Assembly (NCBI RefSeq): GCF_015477835.1
Contig: NZ_JADLQN010000005.1
Coordinates: 186,001-250,000, forward strand
DNA: 64,000 nucleotides
Direction: 5' to 3'
DNA from: Nocardia higoensis
Lineage (GTDB): Bacteria > Actinomycetota > Actinomycetes > Mycobacteriales > Mycobacteriaceae
This document shows, one piece after another, positions 41,763-50,430 of this stretch; position 1 is the stretch's first letter, and every line of letters starts with the position of its first letter. Under the pieces are notes generated by a model. That model did not search any database, was not told the origin of the DNA, and worked only from the letters and a program-made list of their open reading frames with translations. A program made the translations under genes and the position numbers.

Positions 41763-43321
41763 GCCGAGCCACCAAGAAGCACCCCGGTCGGATCCTGTTC
41801 GTCGGGTCCGGACCCGGCGACCCGGCGCTGCTCACCGTGCGTGCGCGCGAGGTGCTCGGCAGGGCGACGCTGGCCTTCACCGATCCCGATGTGGACAAGG
41901 GCGTACTCGCGCTGATCGGCATCCAGGTCGAGGAGAACGAGGACGGCACTCGCCCGGTGGACGTGCGTCCGGCCCTCGGCGAGCCCGCCGAGGTCGCCAA
42001 GACCCTCATCGCCGAGGCCCGCAACGGTCACGACGTCGTGCGCGTCGTCGCCGGTGACCCGCTGACCACCGATTCGGTGATCACCGAGGTCACCACGGTG
42101 ACCCGCTCGCACATGGTCTTCGAGGTGCTGCCCGGCCTGCCCAACGGCTCGGCGGTGCCCAGCTACGCCGGGATCGCGCTCGGCTCCGGCCACACCGAGG
42201 CCGACGTGCGCGGGGAGGTCGACTGGGCGGCGCTGGCCGCCGCGCCCGGCCCGCTGGTACTGCACGCCACCTCCGGTCACCTGGCCGAGACGGCGAGCGC
42301 GCTGGTGGAGCACGGGATGGCCTCGCAGACTCCGGTCGCGGTGACCGTGCGTGGCACCACCCGTCAGCAGCGCACCATCGAGGCGACCCTGGCCACACTC
42401 AACAGCGCGGCCTCCGAGCTGGTCGGCCCCTTGGTGGTGACGATCGGCAAGGCGGTCGCCAGCCGCTCGAAGATGTCGTGGTGGGAGTCGCGCGCGCTCT
42501 ACGGCTGGACCGTGCTGGTGCCGCGCACCAAGGATCAGGCCGCCGAGATGAGCGAGCGGCTGGTGACCCACGGCGCCATCCCGATGGAGGTGCCGACCAT
42601 CGCCGTCGAGCCCCCGCGCAGTCCGGCTCAGATGGAGCGGGCGGTCAAGGGCCTGGTCGACGGCCGCTATCAGTGGGTCGTCTTCACCTCCACCAACGCG
42701 GTGCGCGCGGTGTGGGAGAAGTTCGCCGAGTTCGGTCTGGACGCCCGCGCGTTCTCCGGGGTGAAGATCGCCTGCGTCGGTGAGGCCACCGCCGAGAAGG
42801 TGCGCTCCTTCGGCATCAACCCGGAGCTGGTGCCCTCGGGCGAGCAGTCGTCGGAAGGTTTGCTGGCCGACTTCCCGCCCTACGACGACGTGTTCGATCC
42901 GGTGAACCGGGTGCTGCTGCCGCGCGCCGACATCGCCACCGAGACGCTGGCCGAAGGGCTGCGCGACCGCGGCTGGGAGATCGACGATGTGACCGCCTAC
43001 CGCACGGTGCGCGCCTCTCCGCCGCCCGCGGAGACCCGCGAGATGATCAAGACCGGCGGTTTCGACGCGGTCCTGTTCACCTCGTCCTCCACGGTGCGCA
43101 ACCTGGTCGGTATCGCGGGTAAGCCGCACGCCCGCACCATCGTCGCCTGCATCGGCCCGAAGACCGCCGAAACCGCCGTGGAGTTCGGCTTGCGCGTGGA
43201 TGTTCAGCCCGAGGTCGCCCAGGTCGGTCCGCTGGTGGAGGCGCTCGCCGAGCACGCCGCTCGTCTGCGCGCCGAGGGTTTGCTGCCTCCGCCGCGTAAG
43301 AAGAGCCGCCGCAGCCGGTAG
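41759..43321 (+). CDS. hemD: Bifunctional uroporphyrinogen-III C-methyltransferase/synthase
   Basis: A 520-residue fusion. Residues 1-250 resemble a tetrapyrrole methylase (SUMT) with ILFVGSGPGDPALLTVRARE and VVAGDPLTTDS; residues 265-500 are uroporphyrinogen-III synthase (LYGWTVLVPRTKDQAAEMSE, VFTSTNAVRAVWEKF, VLFTSSSTVRNLVG). HemD closes the ring for heme; the methylase half would lead towards siroheme or cobalamin, though it is divergent and its activity is uncertain. The same fusion is known in mycobacteria (Rv0511). The tail is Lys/Arg-rich. Last gene of the rex operon; a bidirectional hairpin follows. Confidence 0.95.
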   Translation: MSRATKKHPGRILFVGSGPGDPALLTVRAREVLGRATLAFTDPDVDKGVLALIGIQVEENEDGTRPVDVRPALGEPAEVAKTLIAEARNGHDVVRVVAGDPLTTDSVITEVTTVTRSHMVFEVLPGLPNGSAVPSYAGIALGSGHTEADVRGEVDWAALAAAPGPLVLHATSGHLAETASALVEHGMASQTPVAVTVRGTTRQQRTIEATLATLNSAASELVGPLVVTIGKAVASRSKMSWWESRALYGWTVLVPRTKDQAAEMSERLVTHGAIPMEVPTIAVEPPRSPAQMERAVKGLVDGRYQWVVFTSTNAVRAVWEKFAEFGLDARAFSGVKIACVGEATAEKVRSFGINPELVPSGEQSSEGLLADFPPYDDVFDPVNRVLLPRADIATETLAEGLRDRGWEIDDVTAYRTVRASPPPAETREMIKTGGFDAVLFTSSSTVRNLVGIAGKPHARTIVACIGPKTAETAVEFGLRVDVQPEVAQVGPLVEALAEHAARLRAEGLLPPPRKKSRRSR

Positions 43322-43488
43322 GTCCGGACTGATCTCCGCCGGGACTCGTGTGGTCGCGGGCGAGGTGGGCTGGTCGGCCGCCAGTCGGCGAGTCGCTCTC
43401 GGAGGGCGAGCGCGTCACGGGGCGCGATCACCTCGGCGCCGTTGTCGACAGCGATCGGGACCGATGTCCGGCGGTGGGTGTCGCACCG

Positions 43489-43522
43489 GGGCAGGGTGGG
43501 CGATCACTCGCCCACCCTGCCC
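43489..43522. terminator. Bidirectional terminator between hemD and a convergent gene
   Basis: GGGCAGGGTGGGCGA pairs perfectly with TCGCCCACCCTGCCC (15 bp) around the TCAC loop. It lies 22 bp from the end of the minus-strand gene and within the 222-bp gap after hemD; nothing else is evident in that gap. Confidence 0.85.
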
Positions 43523-43543
43523 GTTCTCGGCTTCTGCCGGGCC

Positions 43544-43840
43544 TCAGCGGCTGTAGCGCAGCAGGGTGCGCACCAGTCGGCAGGTCCGGTCCGACGGCGG
43601 GCGGATGCCCACGGATTCGGCTGTGCGCCGGATCTTCTCGTTGGTGGCCTGGGCGGGGTAGTGGATGCCCGAGTCGAGCAGGGCGATGGACAGGCGCATG
43701 GCCTTGAGCCTGCGGTTGTGGGTGATGTACCAGGAACGCGGCCGACCCGCGGGCAGTGGCTGCTTCTCCAGCGGCCGGTACGGCGTGATGGCCCGGGACT
43801 GTGTCTGGCTGCCGGTATCGGCGGTTGCGGTGGTGGGCAC
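43544..43840 (-). CDS. Conserved hypothetical protein
   Basis: A 98-residue basic protein without signal or membrane segment. Conserved-looking core: RPRSWYITHNRRLKAMRLSI followed by ALLDSGIHYPAQATNEKIRR and a C terminus RTCRLVRTLLRYSR. GGGGAGG is followed after 6 nt by GTG 43840, which is better spaced than ATG 43846. A TACAAT -10 (minus strand, 43900 to 43895) lies upstream and gives a leader of about 50 nt. No function is recognised. It is divergent from hemB. Confidence 0.72.
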   Translation of the reverse strand: MPTTATADTGSQTQSRAITPYRPLEKQPLPAGRPRSWYITHNRRLKAMRLSIALLDSGIHYPAQATNEKIRRTAESVGIRPPSDRTCRLVRTLLRYSR

Positions 43841-44012
43841 CTGCATCCTCCCCTCGCGATCGGGAACCCGGCGGATTCCCTCGAACACATCTTCGATTGT
43901 ACCCTCGGACACCGACAGAAATCGGCTGGCCACAAGGGTTTTCGGTCGTCGGCGGACGGAGTGGAAACGGCCGCCCGAACCGGGCCCGCGGCGCAGGCGT
44001 ATCGTGCGATCC

Positions 44013-44990
44013 ATGACCGGAACGGACCGCCCCCGACGGTTGCGCCGCACCCCCGCGCTGCGTCGTCTCGTGGCCGAGACCACCTTGGAGCCACGGCATC
44101 TGGTGCTGCCGATGTTCGTGGCCGACGGACTCGACGAACCGCGCGAGATCGGCTCCATGCCGGGCGTGCAACAACATTCGATGGATTCGCTGCGCAAGGC
44201 CGCCGTCGAGGCGGTCGCCGCGGGCGTCGGCGGGCTGATGCTCTTCGGCGTCCCGCTGGCCGAGGACAAGGATGCCGCGGGCAGCCAGGCGAGCGACCCC
44301 GAGGGCATCCTCAACCGGGGACTGCGCGCGCTGGCCGAGGAGGTCGGCGGCGCCACCGTCGTCATGGCCGACACCTGCCTCGACGAGTTCACCGACCACG
44401 GGCACTGCGGCGTGCTCAACTCCTCCTGCGAGGTGGACAACGATGCCACCCTGCACCGCTACGTGGACATGGCCATCGCGCAGGCCGAAGCGGGCGCGGA
44501 TCTGCTCGGCACCAGCGGCATGATGGACGGTCAGGTCGGCGCGATCCGGCGCGGCCTGGACGCGGTGGGCCGCTCCGACACCGGCATCCTGGCCTATGCC
44601 GCCAAATACGCCTCCGCCTTCTACGGCCCCTTCCGCGAGGCCGTCTCGTCCTCGCTGGAAGGCGATCGGCGTACCTATCAGCAGGATCCGGCCAACCGGC
44701 GGGAGTCGATGCGCGAACTGGATCTGGATCTGGCCGAAGGGGCCGACATCGTCATGGTGAAACCGGCGATGGCCTACCTGGACATCCTGCGTGAGGTCGC
44801 CGACCGCGCCACGGTGCCGGTGGCCGCCTATCAGATCTCCGGGGAGTACTCGATGATCACCGCGGCCGCCGAGCGCGGGTGGATCGACCGCGAGGCCGCC
44901 GTGCTCGAGTCGCTGACCGGCATCCGGCGGGCCGGGGCCGATATCGTCCTCACCTACTGGGCGACCGAGGCCGCGCGCTGGTTGTCGTGA
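44013..44990 (+). CDS. hemB: Delta-aminolevulinic acid dehydratase (porphobilinogen synthase)
   Basis: A 325-residue HemB condensing two ALA molecules. Metal site MADTCLDEFTDHGHCGVL retains the two cysteines of the zinc type, substrate Schiff-base lysines lie in AYAAKYASAFYGPFR and MVKPAMAYLDI, and QISGEYSMI is intact. The ATG lies 7 nt after TATCGT (44000-44005), indicating a leaderless mRNA. It is separated from hemACD by a minus-strand gene and a terminator, so it has its own promoter. Its stop overlaps the next GTG (GTGA). Confidence 0.97.
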   Translation: MTGTDRPRRLRRTPALRRLVAETTLEPRHLVLPMFVADGLDEPREIGSMPGVQQHSMDSLRKAAVEAVAAGVGGLMLFGVPLAEDKDAAGSQASDPEGILNRGLRALAEEVGGATVVMADTCLDEFTDHGHCGVLNSSCEVDNDATLHRYVDMAIAQAEAGADLLGTSGMMDGQVGAIRRGLDAVGRSDTGILAYAAKYASAFYGPFREAVSSSLEGDRRTYQQDPANRRESMRELDLDLAEGADIVMVKPAMAYLDILREVADRATVPVAAYQISGEYSMITAAAERGWIDREAAVLESLTGIRRAGADIVLTYWATEAARWLS

Positions 44991-45568
44991 CGCCGCCGCC
45001 CCACTCCACCCCGCCGAGAGGTTTCCCGCCCGGATCCGCGCCGCCGCCCCCTCCGCTGCCCTCTGGTTCGTTTCCGGCGAAAGCCGAGCCCGCACCGCTC
45101 GCGCCGGAGAGCGTGCGCACCGCCGCCCAGTTGTGGTGGGCCGTGGTGGCTCTCGGGGTGGTGCGGGTGGTCGCCGGTGCGATCGACACCATGGGCAATC
45201 GCGCGGAGTTCGAGCGCCGCCTCGTCGAGGACGCGCAGCAGCCGATGCCCGAGGCGGTGGCGCAACTGTACGTCTCGATGTACATGGTGTTCCTCGTCAT
45301 GGGCGGGCTCGTGCTGGCGGCGGCCGCGGCGGGCGCGGTGTACCTGTTCACCAAGGGGCGTGTGTGGACGCGCACGCTGTTGACGGTGGGCGGCATATGG
45401 TTCGTGCTCACAGCGCTGATCACTCTGTTCACGCTGGGTGGTTCGGGCGGCGCGGCGGCTTTCGTGGCGGGTGGAGTGGCCGTCGTGCAAGGGGTCCTCG
45501 CGGGTGGTGCGTTGTACGGAAGTTACCGACCGGAGTCGAACGGGTACTTCTCCATCACCAACAAGTGA
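44987..45568 (+). CDS. Four-helix membrane protein with Pro-rich N terminus (Rv0513-like)
   Basis: A 193-residue protein. The first 40 residues are Pro-rich (TPPPHSTPPRGFPPGSAPPP), followed by four hydrophobic helices: LWWAVVALGVVRVVAGAI; YMVFLVMGGLVLAAAAAGAV; TLLTVGGIWFVLTALITLFT; AAAFVAGGVAVVQGVLAGGA. Translationally coupled to hemB through a GTGA overlap, as Rv0513 follows hemB. No enzymatic motif; function unknown. Confidence 0.8.
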   Translation: MTPPPHSTPPRGFPPGSAPPPPPLPSGSFPAKAEPAPLAPESVRTAAQLWWAVVALGVVRVVAGAIDTMGNRAEFERRLVEDAQQPMPEAVAQLYVSMYMVFLVMGGLVLAAAAAGAVYLFTKGRVWTRTLLTVGGIWFVLTALITLFTLGGSGGAAAFVAGGVAVVQGVLAGGALYGSYRPESNGYFSITNK

Positions 45569-45724
45569 ACCCGGGTTGGCAACTCATCGAATTGGCCGCA
45601 ATGAGGCGGACCTGTATCGTGAGGGTTGTCACAGGAGACATGGGAACCGGTGGTCGATGGTCATACGTTATCGAGCTTCGCGCGCGGACGGTGCCCGGAG
45701 ACATCCGGGAGATCGGAGGCATCG

Positions 45725-45844
45725 ATGCGCGTGGTGATCCAACAGCCGCAGAGCATTCGGAAAGACGTGATCGTTCTCGGCCTGCTGGTTCTGTTCGGGC
45801 TGGTCACCGTGGCGCTGCTCCTGCTGCCCGGATCGGTCGGCTGA
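45725..45844 (+). CDS. Single-pass mini membrane protein (39 residues)
   Basis: Starts MRVVIQQPQSIRKDVIVLGL and consists of a short polar N terminus, one 22-residue hydrophobic helix and a GSVG end. GGAGG lies 6 nt before ATG 45725. The frame is also open from TTG 45626, which lies 5 nt after TATCGT; a leaderless 72-residue form is therefore possible. Located upstream of two further small membrane-protein genes. Function unknown. Confidence 0.62.
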   Translation: MRVVIQQPQSIRKDVIVLGLLVLFGLVTVALLLLPGSVG

Positions 45845-45866
45845 CGGCAGCGCGAGGAGGCGGCGC

Positions 45867-46463
45867 GTGACCGACAGGGAGGCCGACGAGGTCCGCGACG
45901 ATCGGGTCGACCACGCCGAGGACACCAGCCTGTTCTACGAACCGGGAGCCTGCTGGTGGACCGTGAGCTACGGGCCCGTCGCGTGCGCGCTCATCCTCGT
46001 GATCGAGATGGCGACCGGCACCACCCCGCACTGGTTCGCCCTGACCTTCTGCGCCACTCTGATCGCCGCCTTCTCGTCCGTGCAGGTGCTGGCGGCCCGC
46101 GCGCATGTCAGCGTGCAACTCACCGCATCGGCGCTGCGCCAGGGTGCGGAGACCATCCCGCTCTCGGCGATCGCCGCGGTGCTGCCCGAACACGGGGAGG
46201 GCACACTGGATGTCGCTGCCCTGCAAGGGGTCTCGTGGGATGACGCGGGCTCCTGGCCCGATGAGGAATGGACGTCGGCCAGGGCGCTGGGTGAACTGAG
46301 CGGAGTGCCGCGCAGGCGCACGGGCATCGGGCTCCGGCTGCGCGAAGGCGGACTGGTACGGGCGTGGGCCAAGGATCATCGGGGACTGCGGGCGGCGCTG
46401 ACCGAAGCGCTGCGCTCGCGCGCCGACGACCGAGGCGAGAACAACGGCGAGGAGAGCGCGTGA
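45867..46463 (+). CDS. Hypothetical membrane protein
   Basis: A 198-residue protein with two adjacent membrane helices (VSYGPVACALILVIEMATGT; WFALTFCATLIAAFSSVQVL) and a C-terminal cytoplasmic domain containing VSVQLTASALRQGAETIPLS and GIGLRLREGGLVRAWAKDHR, a PH-like pattern seen in DUF3093-type actinobacterial membrane proteins. GAGGAGG lies 6 nt before GTG 45867. It overlaps the next gene (GTGA). Function unknown. Confidence 0.75.
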   Translation: MTDREADEVRDDRVDHAEDTSLFYEPGACWWTVSYGPVACALILVIEMATGTTPHWFALTFCATLIAAFSSVQVLAARAHVSVQLTASALRQGAETIPLSAIAAVLPEHGEGTLDVAALQGVSWDDAGSWPDEEWTSARALGELSGVPRRRTGIGLRLREGGLVRAWAKDHRGLRAALTEALRSRADDRGENNGEESA

Positions 46464-46711
46464 GGCGAGACCGAGTGATCGCGATCGTGGAAGCCGTCGT
46501 GGCCGCTGTGCTCATGGTCGCCGCGGTGGCGAGCTGGCGCGGTGGCGTGGTGGACACCTCGTTCGCGGCGCAAGGTGAGGTGCCCGCTCATGATTCGGTG
46601 CGCTATGTGGGTCCATGGCTCGTGCTGGCCGCCACGCTGGTCGCCGTGGCCGGGCTGACTCTCGTCGACGCCACCGCCCGGGTACGGCGGACTCGTTCGC
46701 TGCGCCCCTGA
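46460..46711 (+). CDS. Two-helix membrane protein (Rv0514-like)
   Basis: An 83-residue protein with two hydrophobic helices (AIVEAVVAAVLMVAAVASW; WLVLAATLVAVAGLTLVDA), an extracytoplasmic loop between them and a basic tail. The GTG start overlaps the previous stop, so the two are coupled. Position after the hemB cluster resembles Rv0514. No known function. Confidence 0.72.
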   Translation: MRRDRVIAIVEAVVAAVLMVAAVASWRGGVVDTSFAAQGEVPAHDSVRYVGPWLVLAATLVAVAGLTLVDATARVRRTRSLRP

Positions 46712-46783
46712 CCGCTCGCGCTGTCCGTCCACTCCGGCTGGACCGGGAAGTGGCACACCACGTCGGCCCGCGGCCGCTCGTAC

Positions 46784-47233
46784 TCAGTCCCAGTTCTGAT
46801 AGACGTCGAGCACCCGTCCGTTGTGGGTGCCGGGCGCGTTGAGGAAGATCGAGACGGTGCCGTCGGGGTGCCGGGCGCTCTCGGAGATCACCTGCCGCAG
46901 CGAGGCGCGGATGTTGCCGTTCTCGTCGCGCCACAGCGTGGTCTCCGGATGCAGACCCGCGCCCAGGGCGCGGGGCGGGATCACCATCGTCACCAGCGCG
47001 GGGATCGGACCGCCCGCCAGCCACACGGTCTCGTCGTGGTTGAGGTGGACGCCGGCGCGGCCCTCATCGAGGGCGAGGACGGGTTCGGCCGCGGTCGCCG
47101 GCCCCGCGCAGACGACCAGGGCGGCCACGGCGCCGATGGTGACCGAGGCGAGACCGATCGCCACCGACCTGATCGGCGCACGACCGACCGACGGCGAACC
47201 TACCGACGCTGAACCTGCCGACGTGGAGAGCAT
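46784..47233 (-). CDS. Secreted hypothetical protein
   Basis: A 149-residue protein with a signal sequence (RSVAIGLASVTIGAVAALVV, cleavage near ATAAEP). The mature domain includes HLNHDETVWLAGGPIPALVT, RALGAGLHPETTLW and PDGTVSIFLNAPGTHNGRVL, and ends DVYQNWD. GGAAGG lies 6 nt before ATG 47233. The N-terminal SAGSASVGSPSVGR repeat is coded by short DNA repeats. It is convergent with the small membrane genes and divergent from hemL. Family not recognised. Confidence 0.72.
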   Translation of the reverse strand: MLSTSAGSASVGSPSVGRAPIRSVAIGLASVTIGAVAALVVCAGPATAAEPVLALDEGRAGVHLNHDETVWLAGGPIPALVTMVIPPRALGAGLHPETTLWRDENGNIRASLRQVISESARHPDGTVSIFLNAPGTHNGRVLDVYQNWD

Positions 47234-47399
47234 GTGAACCTTCCCGACGCTGGGTGCCCGACCCACAGAGAGTACGCACCGGCCGCGCCCCTCGCGGGTA
47301 ATCCGCGACAAACCGTTTCCGGCGCGTCGTTGCGGTGCGTATCACGTGTCCTACACCCTGTCGTCGACGCCCTCCGGCGGGGCTGCGACACTGGAGGCC

Positions 47400-48755
47400 G
47401 TGAGTTCTTCTCCGCGCGCGACCAGTGCCTCCTCGATCGGTGACGTGTCGGCGGCGGTGTCCGCCCGCCTGTTCGACCGGGCAGCTTCGGTGATCCCCGG
47501 CGGGGTCAATTCGCCGGTTCGCGCCTTCAAGGGCGTCGGCGGGACGCCCCGCTTCATCGCCTCGGCGGCGGGCTGCACCATGACCGACGTCGACGGCAAC
47601 GAATACGTCGATCTCGTCTGCTCCTGGGGCCCGATGATCCTCGGCCACGCCCATCCGGCGGTGGTGGAGGCGGTGCGCGAGGCCGCGCTCGGCGGCCTGT
47701 CCTTCGGCGCTCCGACCGAGGCCGAGATCGAGCTGGCCGAGCACATCGTCGAGCGTGTCGAGCCGGTCGAGCGGGTGCGGCTGGTGAATTCGGGCACCGA
47801 GGCGACCATGAGCGCGGTGCGGCTGGCGCGCGGCTGCACTGGACGCACCAAGATCATCAAGTTCGCCGGCTGCTACCACGGTCACGTGGACGCGCTGCTG
47901 GCCGACGCGGGCTCCGGCGTGGCCACCCTCGGCCTGCCCACATCACCCGGCGTGACCGGTGCGCAGGCCGCCGACACCATCGTGCTGCCGTACAACGACC
48001 TGGCCGCCGTCGCCGCCGCCTTCCAGGCCCACCCCGGTGAGATCGCCTGTGTGATCACCGAGGCCGCGGCGGGCAACATGGGCGCGGTCGCGCCACTGCC
48101 CGGATTCAACGCGGGCCTGCGCGAGCTCACCGCGGCCGACGGCGCGCTGCTGATCATGGACGAGGTCATGACGGGCTTCCGGGTCAGCCGCTCGGGTTGG
48201 TACGGCCTCGAGGGCGTGGCGGGCGACCTCTACACCTTCGGCAAGGTGATGAGCGGCGGCCTGCCCGCCGCGGCGTTCGGCGGTCGCGCCGAGTTCATGA
48301 ACCAGCTCGCCCCGCTCGGACCGGTCTACCAGGCGGGCACACTGTCGGGTAATCCGGTCGCCGTCGCCGCGGGTCTGGCCTCGCTGCGCGCGGCCGACGA
48401 CGCGGTGTACGCCGCGCTGGACAGCAATGCCCGGCGTCTCGGCGGACTGCTCGGCGAAGCGCTGACGACGGCCGGGGTCGAGCATCAGGTTCAGTTCGCG
48501 GGCAATATGGTGAGCGTGTTCTTCGCCGATCGTCCGGTCACCGACTACGCCACCGCCAAGGCCAGCCAGACCTGGCGTTTTCCCGCCTTCTTCCACGCGC
48601 TGCTCGACGGTGGCGTCTACGCGCCGCCGAGCGCGTTCGAGGCGTGGTTCGTCTCCGCGGCGCTCGACGAGAACGCATTCGACCGTATCGCCGCCGCCCT
48701 GCCCGCCGCCGCTCGCGCGGCCGCGGCCGCCACCCCCGAAGGAATCCGCGCGTGA
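47400..48755 (+). CDS. hemL: Glutamate-1-semialdehyde 2,1-aminomutase
   Basis: A 451-residue PLP enzyme that converts glutamate-1-semialdehyde, the HemA product, to 5-aminolevulinate. It has NSPVRAFKGVGG, NSGTEATMSAVRLAR, MDEVMTGFRVS and the PLP lysine K282 in TFGKVMSGGLP. The GTG at 47400 gives the normal family length; a GTG at 47346 would add 18 residues. A GACACT hexamer 7 nt upstream suggests a leaderless mRNA. The stop overlaps the next gene (GTGA): first gene of a six-gene heme/cytochrome c maturation operon. Confidence 0.96.
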   Translation: MSSSPRATSASSIGDVSAAVSARLFDRAASVIPGGVNSPVRAFKGVGGTPRFIASAAGCTMTDVDGNEYVDLVCSWGPMILGHAHPAVVEAVREAALGGLSFGAPTEAEIELAEHIVERVEPVERVRLVNSGTEATMSAVRLARGCTGRTKIIKFAGCYHGHVDALLADAGSGVATLGLPTSPGVTGAQAADTIVLPYNDLAAVAAAFQAHPGEIACVITEAAAGNMGAVAPLPGFNAGLRELTAADGALLIMDEVMTGFRVSRSGWYGLEGVAGDLYTFGKVMSGGLPAAAFGGRAEFMNQLAPLGPVYQAGTLSGNPVAVAAGLASLRAADDAVYAALDSNARRLGGLLGEALTTAGVEHQVQFAGNMVSVFFADRPVTDYATAKASQTWRFPAFFHALLDGGVYAPPSAFEAWFVSAALDENAFDRIAAALPAAARAAAAATPEGIRA

Positions 48756-49783
48756 GTTCCGACCACGACAAACCAGGCGCCGACGGCCACGACCCCGTCG
48801 CGGCCACCACCCCCGCCGCCGAGCGGGCCGCCACCGAACCGCCCGTCGACGAGGTGGTGGTCGGGGCCGTCGAGACCCAGGCCGACGAGGTCGACGCCCT
48901 CGGGTCGGGGGAAGTGGTCCCCGAGACCACCGTCCTCGAGACCACCGTCACCGAGACCGCAACCACTGAATCCGCAGCCGCCGACGCCCGTATCACCGAC
49001 TCCGCCGAACTGCGGTCGGTGCAGTCGCAGCCGGCCGCGGCCGGATCCGCGGCCGCCGCGTCCGACGAGGAGGCGCACTCCGCGGTAGCCTCCGCCGCTC
49101 CCGCGACGACGAAACCCCGTGCGGAGCAAGCGGACACCGACATCGTCGACGACGAGGTCGAAACCATCGTGCACGTGCTGCGCCACGGCGAGGTGCACAA
49201 TCCCAACGGGATCCTCTACGGCCGCCTCCCCGGCTTCTCGCTCTCGGTGTCCGGCCGCGCGCAGGCGGGGGCGGTCGCGCGCGCGCTCGCCGATCACGAC
49301 ATCGCCCTGGTCATCGCCTCGCCGCTGCAGCGGGCACAGGAGACCGCCACGCCGATCGCCGAGCAGCACGGGCTGACCGTGCGCACCGACGAGAACCTGA
49401 TCGAGGCGGGCAACACCTTCGAGGGCCTGCGGGTGTCCGTCGGTGACGGCGCGCTGCGCAAGCCGAGGCACTGGTGGAAGCTGCGCGACCCGTTCACCCC
49501 GTCCTGGGGCGAGCCCTATCTGCAGATCGCGCACCGGATGCTGGCCGCGGTCAACAAGGCGCGCGTCGAGGCGGGAGGCCGCGAGGTCGTGCTGGTGTCG
49601 CACCAGTTGCCGGTGTGGACGTTGCGCCGTTTCCTGCAGGGACAGCGCCTGTGGCACGACCCGCGCCACCGGCAGTGCTCGCTGGCCTCGCTGACCTCGC
49701 TGGTCTATCGCGGCGACACCCTGGTCGACATCGTCTACTCCGAGCCCGCGGGCGCGTCGGATCCCACGGTGCACGGCGCATGA
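48752..49783 (+). CDS. Histidine phosphatase family protein with disordered N-terminal extension (Rv0525-like)
   Basis: A 343-residue protein. Residues 1-140 are low-complexity Ala/Glu/Thr/Val sequence with no fold; residues 145-343 are a phosphoglycerate-mutase-like histidine phosphatase: VLRHGEVHNPNG (phosphohistidine), ASPLQRAQETATP and VSHQLPVWTLRRFL with the second His. Rv0525 is about 200 residues, so the extension is extra. The enzyme is constantly found between hemL and the thioredoxin-like gene, but its substrate is unknown. Coupled at both ends by GTGA and ATGA overlaps. Confidence 0.88.
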   Translation: MSSDHDKPGADGHDPVAATTPAAERAATEPPVDEVVVGAVETQADEVDALGSGEVVPETTVLETTVTETATTESAAADARITDSAELRSVQSQPAAAGSAAAASDEEAHSAVASAAPATTKPRAEQADTDIVDDEVETIVHVLRHGEVHNPNGILYGRLPGFSLSVSGRAQAGAVARALADHDIALVIASPLQRAQETATPIAEQHGLTVRTDENLIEAGNTFEGLRVSVGDGALRKPRHWWKLRDPFTPSWGEPYLQIAHRMLAAVNKARVEAGGREVVLVSHQLPVWTLRRFLQGQRLWHDPRHRQCSLASLTSLVYRGDTLVDIVYSEPAGASDPTVHGA

Positions 49784-50430
49784 GGCGCCCCGCGTCGGTT
49801 CCGCCGAGCCTGCTCGCGCCCGCACGGGCGCCGGGCCGGGTCGTCGCGGCGCTACTGGCGTGCGTGGCGCTGGTCGCCGGGCTCGCGGGCTGCTCCACCG
49901 GAACCGACGCGGTGAGCCAAGGCGGGACCTTCGAATTCGTCTCTCCCGGCGGCAAGACCGACATCTACTACGACCCGCCCGGATCGCGCGGCACCATCGG
50001 TGAGCTGTCCGGTCCCGACCTGATGAACGACGGCGAGACGATCGCGGTGTCGGACTTCCAGGGCCAGGTCGTGGTGCTCAACCTCTGGGGCCAGTGGTGC
50101 GGCCCGTGCCGTGCCGAGGTGCCCGCCCTCGAGGACGTCTACGAGGCGACCAAGGATTCCGGTGTCGCTTTCCTCGGCATCAACGTGCGCGATCCGCAGC
50201 GCGACAAGGCACAGGATTTCGTGACCTCCAACAAGGTCGCCTACCCCTCGATCTACGACCCGCCGATGCGCACCCTGCTCGCGCTCGGCGGCAATTTCCC
50301 GACCAGCGTGATCCCCACCACCCTGGTGCTCGACCGTGAGCACCGGGTGGCCGCGGTGTTCCTGCGCACGCTGCTGGCCGAGGATCTCCGGCCGGTCGTC
50401 GAGCGGATCGCCGGGGAGGCCAGGGCATGA
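49780..50430 (+). CDS. TlpA/ResA-like thiol-disulfide oxidoreductase lipoprotein
   Basis: A 216-residue exported thioredoxin-fold protein. The signal peptide ends in a lipobox VAGLAGC (Cys38), so it is probably a lipoprotein on the outer face of the membrane. The redox motif WCGPC has Cys107 and Cys110. In System II cytochrome c maturation such proteins keep apocytochrome heme-binding cysteines reduced, taking electrons from CcdA encoded next. Overlaps both neighbours by 4 bp. Confidence 0.92.
   Translation: MRRPASVPPSLLAPARAPGRVVAALLACVALVAGLAGCSTGTDAVSQGGTFEFVSPGGKTDIYYDPPGSRGTIGELSGPDLMNDGETIAVSDFQGQVVVLNLWGQWCGPCRAEVPALEDVYEATKDSGVAFLGINVRDPQRDKAQDFVTSNKVAYPSIYDPPMRTLLALGGNFPTSVIPTTLVLDREHRVAAVFLRTLLAEDLRPVVERIAGEARA

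Noticed and set aside
41756..43255. 499-codon minus-strand frame opposite hemD
   Set aside because: No motif; hemD is certain on the other strand.
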